Positions 47,381 through 60,405 of a stretch of 64,000 nt of DNA are shown piece by piece (the first letter of the stretch is position 1; every line of letters starts with the position of its first letter). The stretch lies in the NCBI RefSeq assembly GCF_905147045.1, contig NC_065902.1, forward strand, positions 8,811,377 to 8,875,376, given 5' to 3'. A program made the translations under genes and the position numbers. The notes under the pieces are model-generated. The model was not told the DNA's origin and made no database searches. It was given only the letters and a program-made list of their open reading frames with translations. This DNA is from Nymphalis io (lineage: Eukaryota; Arthropoda; Insecta; Lepidoptera; Nymphalidae).

Positions 47381-50300
47381 GTGACACGGTAAAGTAGGTA
47401 GTTGATTAATATATAGTTTTCGGCGTATTATTGCGTATATTACCATTTCAATGGTAAAATCATAGTTTTGTTTTATTAAATCTTTAGTGTCATATAACTA
47501 GAAAAAGTTAATGTATCATGCATCCTCTTAAATTGTTCCAAATTACTTCGTCCTATTTATAATATTCTCCATCTTACAAGTCTCGTAAAAATTCAATATT
47601 TCAATGGAATGTGTCGTACATTTTGACATACCTAAATATTAAAAAATAACATGTGGCAAATATAATAGCAAGTACCTATTATAATAGGTCATAAATGTTA
47701 TAATAATTATTATACTTATACCTACATTTTTAATTATTTTAAGTAAAAGAAAATTTAAATAAAAATTAATGTTGATAGTTCAAAATCTACTGACTACTTG
47801 TGTCTATATTAAAAAATATACTAGTAAATTATCTATAACAAACACAGCGATCCTATGTAAAATAATAATTGAATGACGATACGAAATATTGTCACAGACT
47901 AATTGAAATAATCAAACCGGCTTACGATTAATTTCATTATCAGAATACACGAGAATGACATTAACGCTATTAACGAAAGCGATAAATGTTGAATTTATAA
48001 TTTCGTAAAATTCATTGATATTTACAGATAACACACAATATACTTAAAAGCGAAGCCATGGAAATTTTACTGAAATTGGGTCAAATACTTTGTACCAGTA
48101 GTGGCAGTAATTGAGCTGAAAGTGATCAAAGCAATTGCTTTCTGCACTTTGTGAATTAATTGGTTCATCACTACGCACCAGTTTAGCTGATGAATTTAAA
48201 GCTAATACGTGGTACAAATATGTTAAAAAAACTAACACACGATATTTATAAATAATTAAAATACGGTTGTAGAGAATATGAGATGGTATAATATTAATGC
48301 AAAATATGTCTCACTATAATATGCTTACATTAAAAAGAAAAGAGAAACTAGAGACAAACTTTTAAAATTGCTGAAGTCAAGTAATACTTTTATTTTAATT
48401 TTATAGTATCTGAACGTTGTTTGATATTAAAATATATAATATTATTGTAGATAAATTGTATTATTGTCGATTAAGTCGTTAAATACCTCTAAGCTACTGA
48501 CATAAAATTAAACAAATAATATAATAATATAATAATCAAGATATTGTAATACAAAGTATAAGTGTGAAGGGCAAATCTTGCAACCGAATTTTGAATAAGT
48601 TTCATTCAATCGATTTACCTAAAAAAATTCACATGTTTGTCGCTGATGACAGTATAATTAAATGAATAAAAAAATTCGTTTTAATATAAATAGATTCAGA
48701 TAAAATATTTTTTAAAATGTTAGAGTTTTTATTAACTTGAAAACATATTTTAATTAATTGTTAGCTTTATATAGATTTATAATTTTGTTATACCGATTAT
48801 TGGGACTAGAACAAAGGTAATTGTGAGCGTGTATCTAATAATAATAAACTACCTATCAATATTAATAATCAAAAGAGTACAAGGGATTTCTTTTCAACAT
48901 ATTACTTGACTATATAATGGAAACACTTGACTAGCTGAATTATGTAAGACAATTTTCATAGTCAATTTCGTATAGAAAAACGACAAAGGAAATTCATAAT
49001 GATTGAACAAAAAGCAGTGTTTGTTTTGGTTCGAAAACACTAACACGACTTACAGGAGCCAAAACCGAACATACAAGCGATCATAAATGCAACAATAGCA
49101 TACGCAATATCTACAATAATTTCGTCGAACAAAAGAACGAATGTAGCACACAATGAATGTATTCATCATAATTCAACCGCAATGAGAACATCCAGGCTAT
49201 TCGCTATTCGATTATTCAATTGGAGATGATTGCCGAAATAAATCTATGCATGACAATAAATATGAAATACCAGTCGCCGATTATGGAAATTCTATACAAG
49301 TGGGACGTACGCACGTAATCCAATTTATTATAACCGTGTTCACAATAGTCTTAACGCTTTGACGTATTCTCGTAAACATTATCACAATGCCTATATATTT
49401 TTATTTAGAAATTCCCTTTTAATAAGATTTATAATTTAAACAACTTAAAAAAATCAAGTGTTAATTTTTAACGTTTTTCGTTCGAAATAAAAAATACTCT
49501 AAAATAAATGTAAAACAATTCATATAGCATGAATATAAGTTGGTAACAAAAACGGGTTTTACAAAAAATGTATTCGTTATCCTAAATTGAATAGTAATTG
49601 TAATACCAGATGTTCCAAATAAAGAATGCATGGAGGTGCCCTTTAAAAGTATGTCATCTATGATCAATAGCGTATGAAGATACAATAAAAGTCAACGGCC
49701 GTGCCACGTTATCCAATAAAAGCGAGATTATAGTAATACCACTAATCAAACGACCTCCGGTGACGGTATCATTTAACAGGTTTCAAATACTTTGCTTCAC
49801 CAGGTTTAAAAGAATTTTCCATATATTAATCTATGGATAAACTTAATAGCCTATAGAAAACTATTGAGGATAAGATTTGCACTGCGCTAAAAAGTAATCA
49901 TTATAATCATATTGGCATCTTAATCTATAGTAATTAAATAAGCGGCTCTTGTTATTATTTATTTAATGTTACGTTTATTAATTAAAATCCAAGAGATATT
50001 ATGTTTTTATTTAAAAAAAAGCTTTCCAGCTTTTCATTTAATCATTAAGACGTAATATAGCAATAAATTTGCAAACTTTTTTCAAGCGCTTTAAATATTC
50101 GAGGAGCGTTGATGAGGTATTATTTTGACCTAAATAATGAATTTGAGAAAGAAATGCCAATAAGTACGTGTTAATTTGACTTTCATATGATTAAAAACGT
50201 TTGCTAGCTCAGGTGTGACCTGAGGCAATCTTCGCGGACCTCCCGAGTTACAAAAATTTGTCAATCCAAACTATGATTTTTGTACATAAAAATAAAGCTC

Positions 50301-53300
50301 AATTTAAAATAACTATCATATTTTATACAGTTATGATTGAATTCACACTAACTTTTTTTATATTAAAACAGGTGTGCTGTCGAATTAAGAAAAAAATGTT
50401 TTTGCTAGCGATTTGACTTAGACGCGTCGGCTGATTGAAGACTTCCGAGAAGACTACGGTTCTCAGCATGAAAATGTGTCGAATATTCCTCGTTACGTAA
50501 TTGAAACCGGAATATTTAATAATAATATCAATAACCGTTAGGGTCATTTTATAGTAAAATTAGCTTGGATTAAATGTGATTTTAACAGTAACTCATCACA
50601 ATATAAAACCTAGAAACACTCCTTAACGAATATACGGAAACGGTAAATTTGTAGACCGTTGCACCTGATAATCTGTAACCTGTTATATATTTTATGCAAA
50701 TATGATGTTTATCATGTGACAAAAGATAAAAAGATTGTAGCTTAAATGTAGTTAGAAGTTAAAACAAATATAATTGAATAAATGGGTAATAATGGTTTTA
50801 CTGCCAACACTAGCGAGGTGGAGCGGTCAATGGCACTGACCTTGTACTAGCCTAAGGCATAGAATCCATTACAAAACAGACAAGCAGTTCTTATTATGTA
50901 AGACGTTAGTGCTACACATTTTAAAGCTTAAGTCATGAGAATAAAAATCATTAATGTAATTTTCGTTTAAAAAATTCTATAAATATTACGAAGGTAATTT
51001 ATATTTTTAAGCAATTAATTCATATACATGTCTATTTTCATATTGGAATCATATAAAATTTGAATAAGAAGATAATATTGTAAAATCAACATTTAGTTAA
51101 ATTTTCTATCAAACTATGCAAAATTCAATTCGAATCAAACCGAACTAAAGTTTATTCGCATATAAATTTAATCATTCGCATATGAAAGGATTTGGAACAC
51201 AATGAACTTGTTGGAATAGCTAATGTACACAAGTGAGAAATGTGATCTATCAAATAAATTGTCGATTTAGGCTCTTTCAAAAACCCTATAATAAAATTTA
51301 AATATGTTTATACATTCAAAATTTATAAGCCTAGCAAGGATTTGTCATCATGATCATTACGAAGAGGCAATATGATTAGAGCCACGAAAGTTTAAACCAT
51401 TTATAATTTATATACAAGATAATGTTACGCGGTTCATTTGATATGAAATAGAAAATATTATATGACAAATTAAGCGAGTTTGATACTCACTTGGATCACA
51501 TATTTGTAATGGTAATATATATTTGTTTTGGTATACGTGTTTCGCTGCGGTTTCCCCCACTATCCATCGGAGATCACATCAAGTTGTTGAGTCAAACGAC
51601 AAATAGGAATCGATAACTCTCAATATGAAAATAATTGTACGTGTTACTGATTTGGCATGCTGAGTTAAGATGTTTATGAAATTTGCTTCTTGTACAACGC
51701 GTATACTAAAAAAATTCAGGGCCCAATAATAATTAAAAAAAAATCAAAACTTTCATCTAATAATTATTCATACTTATTATTTCTGACGCTTGCGATGTTT
51801 TAAACAATGAATGTATAAGTCACGCAAAATTTCAATATTTTTAATATAAAAAGTTAAGCAGAAACATTAATTGTTTCAAAATACAAATTATATTATAAAA
51901 GATATATGATATATGATGATATATATGTGCCATAATAATTGTATTAATAAGTAAATAAAATATTTTATCAGCTTTAAGCGTCCTTAAACATTATATTACC
52001 AATAATCAGAGCATTTGAATGAAAAACAATGACCATTGTAATATAAATAATAACGTCACAATAATATTAAATGCCATTTCATTTTCTATGTCGAGTTTCG
52101 CACGTTCCCAGTTCAAACCGCACACGCTCGATTCAAGAACAATACATATGAATGGTCGAGTACTCTAACGGTCCGAGTGCCTCGGTCAAAGCTGGAGATT
52201 CTATATATTCTGCGGTCATAACGGTATATACGTTTTTGTTAAAACTTGCTTAGAAAGTTACGCCTTGTAGTATTCGACACGATACGTATGGAATATGAGA
52301 ATTAAATTTTTATTTTTATTTTTTTATATGTACTATGTATCTTAATATTGTAAAACAAGTAAACATACTTTAAGTCTCAACTGATAGATATAGTCTTAAA
52401 TTTGTATTTATTTCGATTAAGTTCGTTAAATTTATATGTATTTCGAAAATAGGTTAAGGCATTCATTATTATAATAAGTTAAGAAAATAATCAAGATTTT
52501 ATATTAAGTTAAAGTTACAACATTGAAGATACACTTTTTCCTTTTTTAAAACGTCTTCAAAAACTTGTTTTCAATTTTATGGCACCAGTTTCTGATGTAA
52601 TCAAGAAGACACCAGCAATATTACTAGTGAATCGACGCTCGATTTCGACAAAGATATTCAACGACGCATAATCTCCGAGAAAGGGAAGCGAGAGCATTCG
52701 TTCTCCATTTATCAATTGTAGAAAATAGATGAACACAAATAATGTTCAACACATGAAATGTTCTATACGTACTAAGAACAGTAAGCAAGTGCATCGTCCA
52801 GCATGACTCCATTTTACAGTTTAAATCAATTTTTTTCAGAGAATAACTGCAATCTGTGAGACTCCAAAATTATCGAAATATTAAATAACACATAATACTG
52901 TTGCGATAATACAGAATGAAGTCACAGCTAAATTATATTAATATATTTTATAATATCTTCTATCCAAAAGGCGACTCGAATTTTATTAGTCATCGTGTGA
53001 TATACCAAAATATGCTTATCATAATTAATAGCAGAACCACACAATGAATGAGAGATGTTCCACAATGAATAGAAGTGACTCATTATTTCCAAACAGTCTT
53101 CGATAACATTCACAAAACAATAGTGTTGGCGCGTCGAAACGAGTCATAACAATAAATTATAGCCCTATCCAGAAGCGAGAGGATCGACGAAACGTGATCT
53201 TTAAACTTCCTTGTCACGAGAAAATTTGAAAGTAACGAAAGTTTAGAATGATTGCTTAGAATTTTTTGATGAACGATCTATGATAATAACTGTTCATGAT

Positions 53301-53646
53301 GGATTTGACGTTCTCTCTGCAATAAATGATGATTGTATGTACTCCTATAACGATCGTCGAAGTTTGTAATGACAGTTTGCACAGATATACAGATTTCTAA
53401 AAGTTATCGTGATGTATGCGATTGTCTATAGATTAAGGACCATTTGAAACGTACATATGTTACTTCTTTTTAATATAATTTAAATATTAGATCAAATAAA
53501 AAATACTTTGACACCCATTCGATTATTAATGTCAACTAATCTATCTCAATATTATATCGCTATTTAGCTAAAGCAGGATTAATCTGAATGAAATATTTGC
53601 AAAAAACTTCAATCAAACACCAATATAGTATAAAATAATATAGTTA
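47381..53646. other. Long stretch with no recognised gene or repeat
   Basis: More than 6 kb in which I place no SINE, LINE or element C. Minor structures: a possible weak inverted repeat around 48075-48225 (ttgtacca and tggtacaa ends), a 7-bp hairpin ctcaggt/acctgag at 50208-50224, and a GC-richer piece at about 52090-52210. Reading frames are short and AT-driven. The lack of repeats contrasts with the rest of the window. Confidence 0.45.
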
Positions 53647-53947
53647 TTTTTTTTTTTTTTTTTTATAGAATAGGAAGGCGGACGAGCATATGGGCCACCT
53701 GATGGTAAGTGGTCACCAACGCTCTTAGACATTGGCATTGTAAGAAATGTCAACCATCGCTTACATATCCAATGCGCCACCAACCTTGGGAACTAAGATT
53801 TTATGTCCCTTGTGCCTGTAATTACACTGGCTCACTCACCCTTCAAACCGGAACACAACAATATCAAGTATTGCTGTTTTGCGGTAGAATATCTGATGAG
53901 TGGGTGGTACCTACCCAGACGAGCTTGCACAAAGCCCTACCACCAGT
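53647..53947 (-). repeat. Element C, complete copy
   Basis: An 18-base T tract is followed by the full element to ccaccagt, nearly identical to 16991-17288 and 61252-61625. Flanks tatagtta (left) and taaagtta (right) could be a target-site duplication with one mismatch. Confidence 0.93.
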
Positions 53948-56924
53948 AAAGTTAGCAATAGATACGTTAATTACAAAGTTTTCACATAAAAAATAATGTT
54001 ACCCGGAAACTTATGAAAAGTTAAATTAGGTTCGTTATTTCATAGCCATTATATTTTTTATCTGACAATCTACAAACGTTTAGAAGGGGACCACTTTGTT
54101 CTAACACGAAACTTAAATGTTACGCCCCATAAATAGTTTAGAGACTGATATAGGCGTGGTTGAATTAAATTTACACCTTTCTTCGGCCATTATTATAAAT
54201 AAATATTCACTTGGATTTTGGGCCTATGTCGTTAATAGGGCGAGATGGTTTCACTACGCGAATGGGTCACTAATGACGTTTCTGAGTCAGTATTTCAATG
54301 GAAAGGGTCTCGTGGCTTGCCCGTAATGTCTGTAATTGGTCCCTAAACATCTAAATCCTGCGACGAAAACGTCGACGATTACCGCGCAGAGTTATAGACC
54401 TAATTATGCTAAATTGGATTAGTAACATACTGCGCCGACTTATTACGCAATGTTTACAGCAGTTGTTTGTTTTCATTGCATTTCGTTTACAATCAGCAAT
54501 TCAAAAAATATATTTTATGCACAAAGTAATCTTAATTATATAGTTGCATTATTGTCTACAAACTAAATAGTTTTACACTCGGCCTTGGCATAGTGGTATA
54601 TGATGGTAATTGGCAGTTAATGCTCAGAAATGCCATGCATGATGAAATAAGCCAATAAGTTAAATATTATACAAGAATAGACGAAGACACCTTTATACAT
54701 TTGAGTGGCAAATTCACTTTCCTCTCGTAACAAATATTTTTATTGTGCTAATAAAGTTCATGACCTGAATTTTAATGTTATATATCTTTATTGCAAAACA
54801 TTTTATAGGTTTAGTATGTATATGACATACAAATGAAGCAATTCGTTGAACTTTATGTTTGTTTATTCTACTATTGTACATTAACATAAGCTATTTAACA
54901 GCTAATTATAAATAAATAATATAAGGAGAATGTTAGGAAGAGTTAAATAAATTTATTATTATGGAACCTATCAACTCGATCATAAAGCGAAGTTTGAGAG
55001 ACTGCGCATCAAACGTGTAGATATTTAAGCTAAATGCTTGCAATTATTGAACGCTACGGTTAATTAATTATTAATAACATTTAACATTGTGAATGGTATA
55101 CACGGCTACACTATTACGTAACCAAATAATGAACGAAGTAACTTATGTTTGCATTAGAGGATGAGACGGGAGTTTTGAAGTTAGTCGTCCTTTCGCGTGA
55201 AGTTTGAATCCCTTGAGAGGCCATTTCGCATGAAATGGGCATATTATAAATGTTTGGGTAAAAGACACTTACGAAACAGAGCTAATGATGTTTTTATATG
55301 TATGGATATACATATCAAGGGACATTGGTTCACGTCACGTACTTAACATTACACTTACACTTTTTTATATAAAAATGAAAACTATAAAATAACTTTAAAA
55401 GCTCACAGGTATACAAGCTGCATAGCGATTTGTAAGTTGCATATTTAATCCTGCCTTATGGATGCCTATGCCTATTGTTGTGCCGACTAAAAATAAAACT
55501 AAAGGGGGACTTAGTATATAATATTATTTTTTTATATACATAATCATATGATTATTTTAAATAAAATTATTTATACCACCATTATTAAGATTCTTTTAGG
55601 CAAAACTTTGAAAGCAGAAATGAAAAATATTTTTTTCTTTAGTAGTAATATTTGGAAATAACGACGTAATTAACAATCTCGTTAATATATTATCATTTAA
55701 AAAACACTTAATATTAATACTGTTTGTCACGACAACGATGAAACCTCAAGCTGGTAAAAATATTAATTACACCATTTTACAATAAAATTAAGCACCAATT
55801 TTAATTTTAACGATGTACGTCGTTTTGTATATTTAATGACATGTAAGCTGCAACTAATGGCACATTATAATTAATTGATACATTTTTATATAATATATTA
55901 TTTTATATAATATATTGGTAGTTTTAAATACCAAATTTGAAATACGAGTTGCATTTTTCATTTTATTCTTAAGACAGTATTATTTTATAATATAAAGTGT
56001 TTTATATTTACAACTCGTGATGCGTCCCGGCGTGAATAAAACGTGTGTTTTGAAGGGAAAACATACAAAGAAAAAAATATTTTTTTTGGGCGAGAAATAA
56101 TCACAATCAAATCAATAGTGAAGGAACGCATAGAGGACAAACATACAAACATTTTTTTTATGTGTATGGATAGAACCTGCGTAAGATTTTTTTTATAATG
56201 GAATTTCTCTTCATTTTTTAACATAAACTCAAACTATTTCTTCATCTATGATTATTACATGTTGAAATTTTGCATACCAACAAATTTCTTAAAATACAAA
56301 CCTTTCATCTACATACCTGTAATGGTTTCAGTCGTAAATTGATTTATATTTACCGTGTATTTTCTATCTTACAAGAAAATATATAGCCGCTCATTTACAA
56401 AATATTTTCATATCATTTTCGCTCCAAGACCTAAGAATTGGTTCGTTTACTATTTTTTTTTCTTGACATGTTCGTGTGCCTTTATTTTCATATACATTTT
56501 ATTGAAATGTTTAAGCTGATCATAGATATTGTTAAATATGTCTATGGTCGTCTCATGTGCATCGTCACGACACTTGAGTCATCTATAAATATAGTAAACA
56601 TGTGTTTCAAAATGTTCCACGAGTTGACATTCATTATATCTATCCCATTTAAGGAAACGGATGGCGATTAAGTCCATAACGCCACTGTGAGTGAGGGACT
56701 CATACATTTTAAAACTAAGCAATTACTATGCTTTCTAAGCTATTTTTGCGTAATTTATTTAGTAATGTTAAAATACATACACGCGCGTGTTTTAAAAATA
56801 TTCGAAATCGCTGCATTGATATATTTTAAGCTATTAAAGAAACATTAACTAAAATTATATGACAATGTACATATTTGTTATAGGTATTTCTCATCGGAGT
56901 ATAGCCTACTGGACAGGACATATT
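53948..56924. other. Mostly unassigned; GC-richer patch and weak repeat scrap
   Basis: Bases about 54110-54480 are GC-richer, match nothing else here and do not hold one preferred reading frame. This is a candidate conserved non-coding element. At about 54585-54650 the gatggtaattgg and aaatgccatgc pieces may be a decayed element C. The rest is AT-rich. Confidence 0.4.
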
Positions 56925-57170
56925 ATAGTGTTTAAATGTGTGCAAATAAAGGCGCAGTCTATTTCAAATCTCATAATCCTACAGGACGGCAATCCGACAC
57001 GACCGGACAGAGTTCTAGCGCAGGCCCACCAGTTTAAGCGCTTTCTTAAGAACGGGAGTGTAAATACTACGCGTTGACTTTGAACTTGGAATGATACTGA
57101 GAATTTCTTAACGGAAAACCCCAGTTATATTGGCGCAACTCGAGGTTTGAACCTCGAACGGTAGCCTTTC
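56925..57170 (-). repeat. Old SINE B copy
   Basis: Decayed reverse-complement blocks: tattatagtgtttaaatgtg, ctcataatcctacaggacgg, caatccgacacgaccggaca, ctgagaatttcttaacggaa, aaccccagttatattggcgc and a damaged B box gaggtttgaacctcg. Confidence 0.8.
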
Positions 57171-57712
57171 ATATCTATACAAATAAACAGTGTCTGTCTG
57201 AATTTAAAAATAATTGCCTCTTTCAGTTAATATGGCTATTTACCAAAACCAAAACAATCATTTTTTTAATATTAGCTGCTTGCTACTTTATAATTTAAAT
57301 ATTACATATATGTAATTCAAATACGCATTATGTATATTTATTGAAGGATATTCGTCACAAACTGAATTCCACAATGGCGAAGCTGCGGGTTTTGATAATC
57401 TTAAATATTACCGTAAATGTGATAGCTCGTAAACGTATATTGATAATACCTGTAACAAAATAAAATTTAAATGTCAGTGTCAACATAATATGTTGTTATT
57501 GCCATTGTTTTCTCAACGTCGAATTTGAAAATATAATAAATATTGTAATAAGGATAAAAACTTGACAAGGAATCATAGGAGAACACGTAGATTTTAAAAA
57601 CAAGAACCACTGATTTTCCTTGTTTCGTTTTTATCAATAAAAAAAATCGTGTTAGCGGGAAAGGGAAACGTCGTAAACAAACCTGCATATGTCGGATTTT
57701 TGCACATATAAT

Positions 57713-58067
57713 AATGTCCTCCAGACCGATTTCGGCCACGGCGGCCAATCTCAAGAGAGATTAGCCAACTACGCAGGAGATATTATAGTGCACGAGTATG
57801 TGCGTAAACACAAGTGCACTCTCTATTCCCTAACTGTCATAATCCGATAGGTCGGCAATCCGATACGACCGGGAAGAGTTCAGGCGCAGGAGCTTTACGT
57901 GCTTTCCGATTCGCGGGAGTGAACTCACTTCCAACTTCCAGACTCCGGACTGTTACTAAGAATTTTCTGATAGAAAAACCCAATAACTTTTTATTGGCCC
58001 GACCTGGGAAAGGAAACCAGGACCTCCAGGTCTGCGACCTTACATCATGCCACAAACGAGGCAGTCA
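57713..58067 (-). repeat. SINE B, full-length copy
   Basis: Reverse complement of SINE B from tgtcctccagaccgatttcg to the tRNA-like head ending cacaaacgaggcagtca. It has no element C at the position used in the 16903 copy (here gcgggagtgaactcactt), so it serves as the empty-site reference. Frames on both strands are shadows of the repeat. Confidence 0.92.
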
Positions 58068-58257
58068 TATATTAAGTATCCATCTAACGCCCCTAAAGTA
58101 GCCTTGTGGAACAAGCACAGCCTAGGAAGAGGAATTTAATGGCCTGTTACTCCACTCTAGGACCGAGATGTCCCTGCATTTATAAACATAAATTTTAGTC
58201 AAATATTGCAAGCTCTAACCTGGACAACCGCTTCTCAGTTTTCTACTTAATTTTTCT

Positions 58258-58412
58258 TATAAATCATCTCATACTTGGCGGGGACGGAAATCGTCGCAAA
58301 GAAGAAAGAAAGAATATATCGGATGAAATTCTGACACATGTTTGTATGTCCAGGAAAGCGCATTAGAGCAACATAGTGGGTTAAGCTTCAGAGCTAAATA
58401 ATTGAGAGCTTA
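58258..58412 (+). repeat. Old SINE A copy, head missing
   Basis: Decayed blocks ataaatcatctcatacttgg, cggggacggaaatcgtcgca, ctgacacatgtttgta and gcgcattagagcaacatagt follow the order of the SINE A middle and 3' end. Confidence 0.65.
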
Positions 58413-58585
58413 ATATTGTGTATTGTTACTAAACATAGTTTTACTGATTATTTTTTACTGCTTACCCTTTCCATGAGGAAATGTTAATGTTTTTAAAGGA
58501 GCAAAAGGTACGAATACCTTTAAATAATAAGTTTATTATTTATTTTTCAACTTTTAATTCAGACGTACGACCTACTGATGTAGTC
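58413..58585. repeat. Unknown 173-bp repeat, copy 1
   Basis: The segment from atattgtgtattgttactaa to ctgatgtagtc recurs at 59893-60065 with the same length and about ten substitutions by eye (roughly 94% identical), in the same direction. It has no reading frame, tRNA head or A tail that I can see. Confidence 0.85.
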
Positions 58586-58615
58586 TATTCTACATTCCTA
58601 TTCCAGTCTATTTCC

Positions 58616-58838
58616 TTAAATAAGGGCTAAGGCCTTCACCTCTTTTTTTGAGAAACAGCTTTGGAGCTAATTCCACTATGCTGCTACATGCGGGGTGATA
58701 GAATTGCAGTGAAATTAGACACATGCAGGTTTCCTCGGGATGTTTTCCTTCACCGTCTAGCACGAGATGAATTTTAAATACAAATTAAGCACATGAAAAT
58801 TCAGTGGTGCTAGCCCGAGTTTGAACCCACAATCACGA
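58616..58838 (-). repeat. SINE A copy, truncated at the head
   Basis: The reverse complement runs from a decayed 3' end (gggctaaggccttcacctct) through gatgttttccttcaccgtct to gtttgaacccacaatca, where the head stops. The sequence then goes directly into ctatatatagcagggttaga. Confidence 0.88.
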
Positions 58839-58860
58839 GTCTATATATAGCAGGGTTAGA

Positions 58861-59150
58861 TTTTTTTTTTATAGAATAGGAAGGTGGACGAGCATATGGG
58901 CCACCTGATGGTAAGTGGTCACCAAACGCCCTTAGACATTGGCATTGTAAGAAATGTCAACCATCGCTTATAGCCAATGCGCCACCAACCTTGGGAACTA
59001 AGATTTTATGTCCCTTGTGCCTGTAATTACACTGGCTCACTCACCCTTCAAACCGGAACACAACAATATCAAGTATTGCTGTTTTGCGGGAGAATATCTG
59101 ATGAGTGGGTGGTACCTACCCAGACGAGCTTGCACAAAGCCCTACCACCA

Positions 59151-59152
<2 letters not shown>
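58861..59152 (-). repeat. Element C, complete copy
   Basis: A T tract of 10 bases is followed by the full element in reverse orientation to ccaccagt. It is flanked on the left by agcagggtta (58850-58859) and, beyond a TA run on the right, by the reverse complement taaccctgct. Confidence 0.92.

Positions 59153-59195
<43 letters not shown>
59152..59195. repeat. TA microsatellite
   Basis: About 22 TA units directly after the 5' end of the element C copy. Confidence 0.95.
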
Positions 59196-59196
<1 letters not shown>

Positions 59197-59892
59197 CCCT
59201 GCTATTTAACTAAAACCCTGCTATTTAATTTATAAAAAAATTACACATACTACATAGTTTTATAAATTTGCCCCTTAAATGTATTTTTTTGTGTTAACAG
59301 AATTTCAACTGCACGTTTCATTTTAAAACAGCTAGATAATCGTAAAATTTAAGTGCACAGCGGTTTGTGAATAGATACAAGTTTATAAACGAAAGTTAAA
59401 ATTTTAAAATTACGCCATTTTTATTTGTTCGCTCTTTCACGATTAAATATTACAAACTTTTATTTAACTTTATCTTTTAGTATTTTTTTTATTTATTAGG
59501 ATACCAATGATACACAATTAAAAACATTCTAAGACAATTAAATATAGTGGAGTTTAACCTTGCACTTGAATTTTAAACAAGTTCGACACACAACCTATTG
59601 AAATTAAATGCACACTCGTGGTTATGGTGGCACTATAATCGTATACTAGATTAAATTTTATTCCTTTTTAGTAACATTAAAAAAGGTTGTATTTAAAATA
59701 TATTAAATAGTTCGAACAAAATACAAATAGCCACATATTATAATGTTTTTATTCGTTTTTATGTGTCGTCACACACACTACGTGTGCAATTTCCATAACA
59801 CATAAGCACATGATGTTAATTTTATTCTATTACAAATTACTATACAAGTTACTCGAAATATATTATGTTACATATATATAATACATCTACAT
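59196..59892. other. Unassigned AT-rich stretch
   Basis: It begins with two copies of aaccctgctatttaa some 20 bases apart. The rest is AT-rich with no gene or known repeat. Confidence 0.45.
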
Positions 59893-60065
59893 ATATTGTG
59901 TATTGTTACTAAACATAGTTTTATTGTTTATTTTTTACTGCTTACCCTTTCCATGAGGAAATGTTAATGGTTTTAAAAGAGTAAAAGGTACGAATACTTT
60001 TAAATAATAAGTTTAATATTTATTTTTCAACTTTTAATTCAGACGTTCGAAATACTGATGTAGTC
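59893..60065. repeat. Unknown 173-bp repeat, copy 2
   Basis: Direct repeat of 58413-58585, offset by 1480 bases, equal in length. The flanking sequences differ on both sides, so it is a discrete unit and not part of a longer duplication. Confidence 0.85.
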
Positions 60066-60121
60066 AACAATTTTAAAATTAGCAGCTGAAACAATGAGCT
60101 CGAAAAAACATGAACATATTT

Positions 60122-60405
60122 GAGCCGGTTGGCGTGGTTGGTAGAACACTTGCCTTTCACGCCGAAGGTTGTGGGTTCGATTCCTACCCAGGACAAATAT
60201 TTGTGTGCATGAACATGAATGTTTGTCCTGAGTCTGGGTGTAATTATCTATATAAGTATGTATTTACAAAAAAAAAAAGTATTATATGTAGTATATCAGT
60301 TGTCTGATTTCCATAGCACAAGCTTTGTACAAGCTTAATTTGGGATCAGATGGCCGTGTGTGAAAAATGTCCCAGGATATTATTATTATTATTATTATTA
60401 TTATA
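60122..60405 (+). repeat. SINE D, full-length tRNA-derived SINE with ATT tail
   Basis: The tRNA-like head gagccggttggcgtggttgg has an A-box-like region, an anticodon-like loop ctttcac and B box gggttcgattcc. The body includes ttgtcctgagtctgggtgta, atatcagttgtctgatttcc, gggatcagatggccgtgtgt and gtcccaggatattatt, then an ATT repeat at 60377-60405. I know this layout from other lepidopteran SINEs. Confidence 0.88.

Noticed and set aside
48044..48238. Possible MITE with ttgtacca/tggtacaa ends
   Set aside because: Only about 8-12 bases of the ends pair, with mismatches, and no target-site duplication was evident.
50208..50224. Hairpin with tgacct half-site, possible ecdysone-receptor element
   Set aside because: Only one half-site fits well and the motif is too short to support a claim.
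57814..58101. A 95-codon frame and its antisense partner near 58 kb
   Set aside because: Both lie inside the SINE B copy at 57713-58067 and reflect its GC-richer composition.
60122..60195. Possible tRNA-Glu gene from the ctttcac loop
   Set aside because: It is the head of a full-length SINE with an ATT tail, and its acceptor stem is not maintained.
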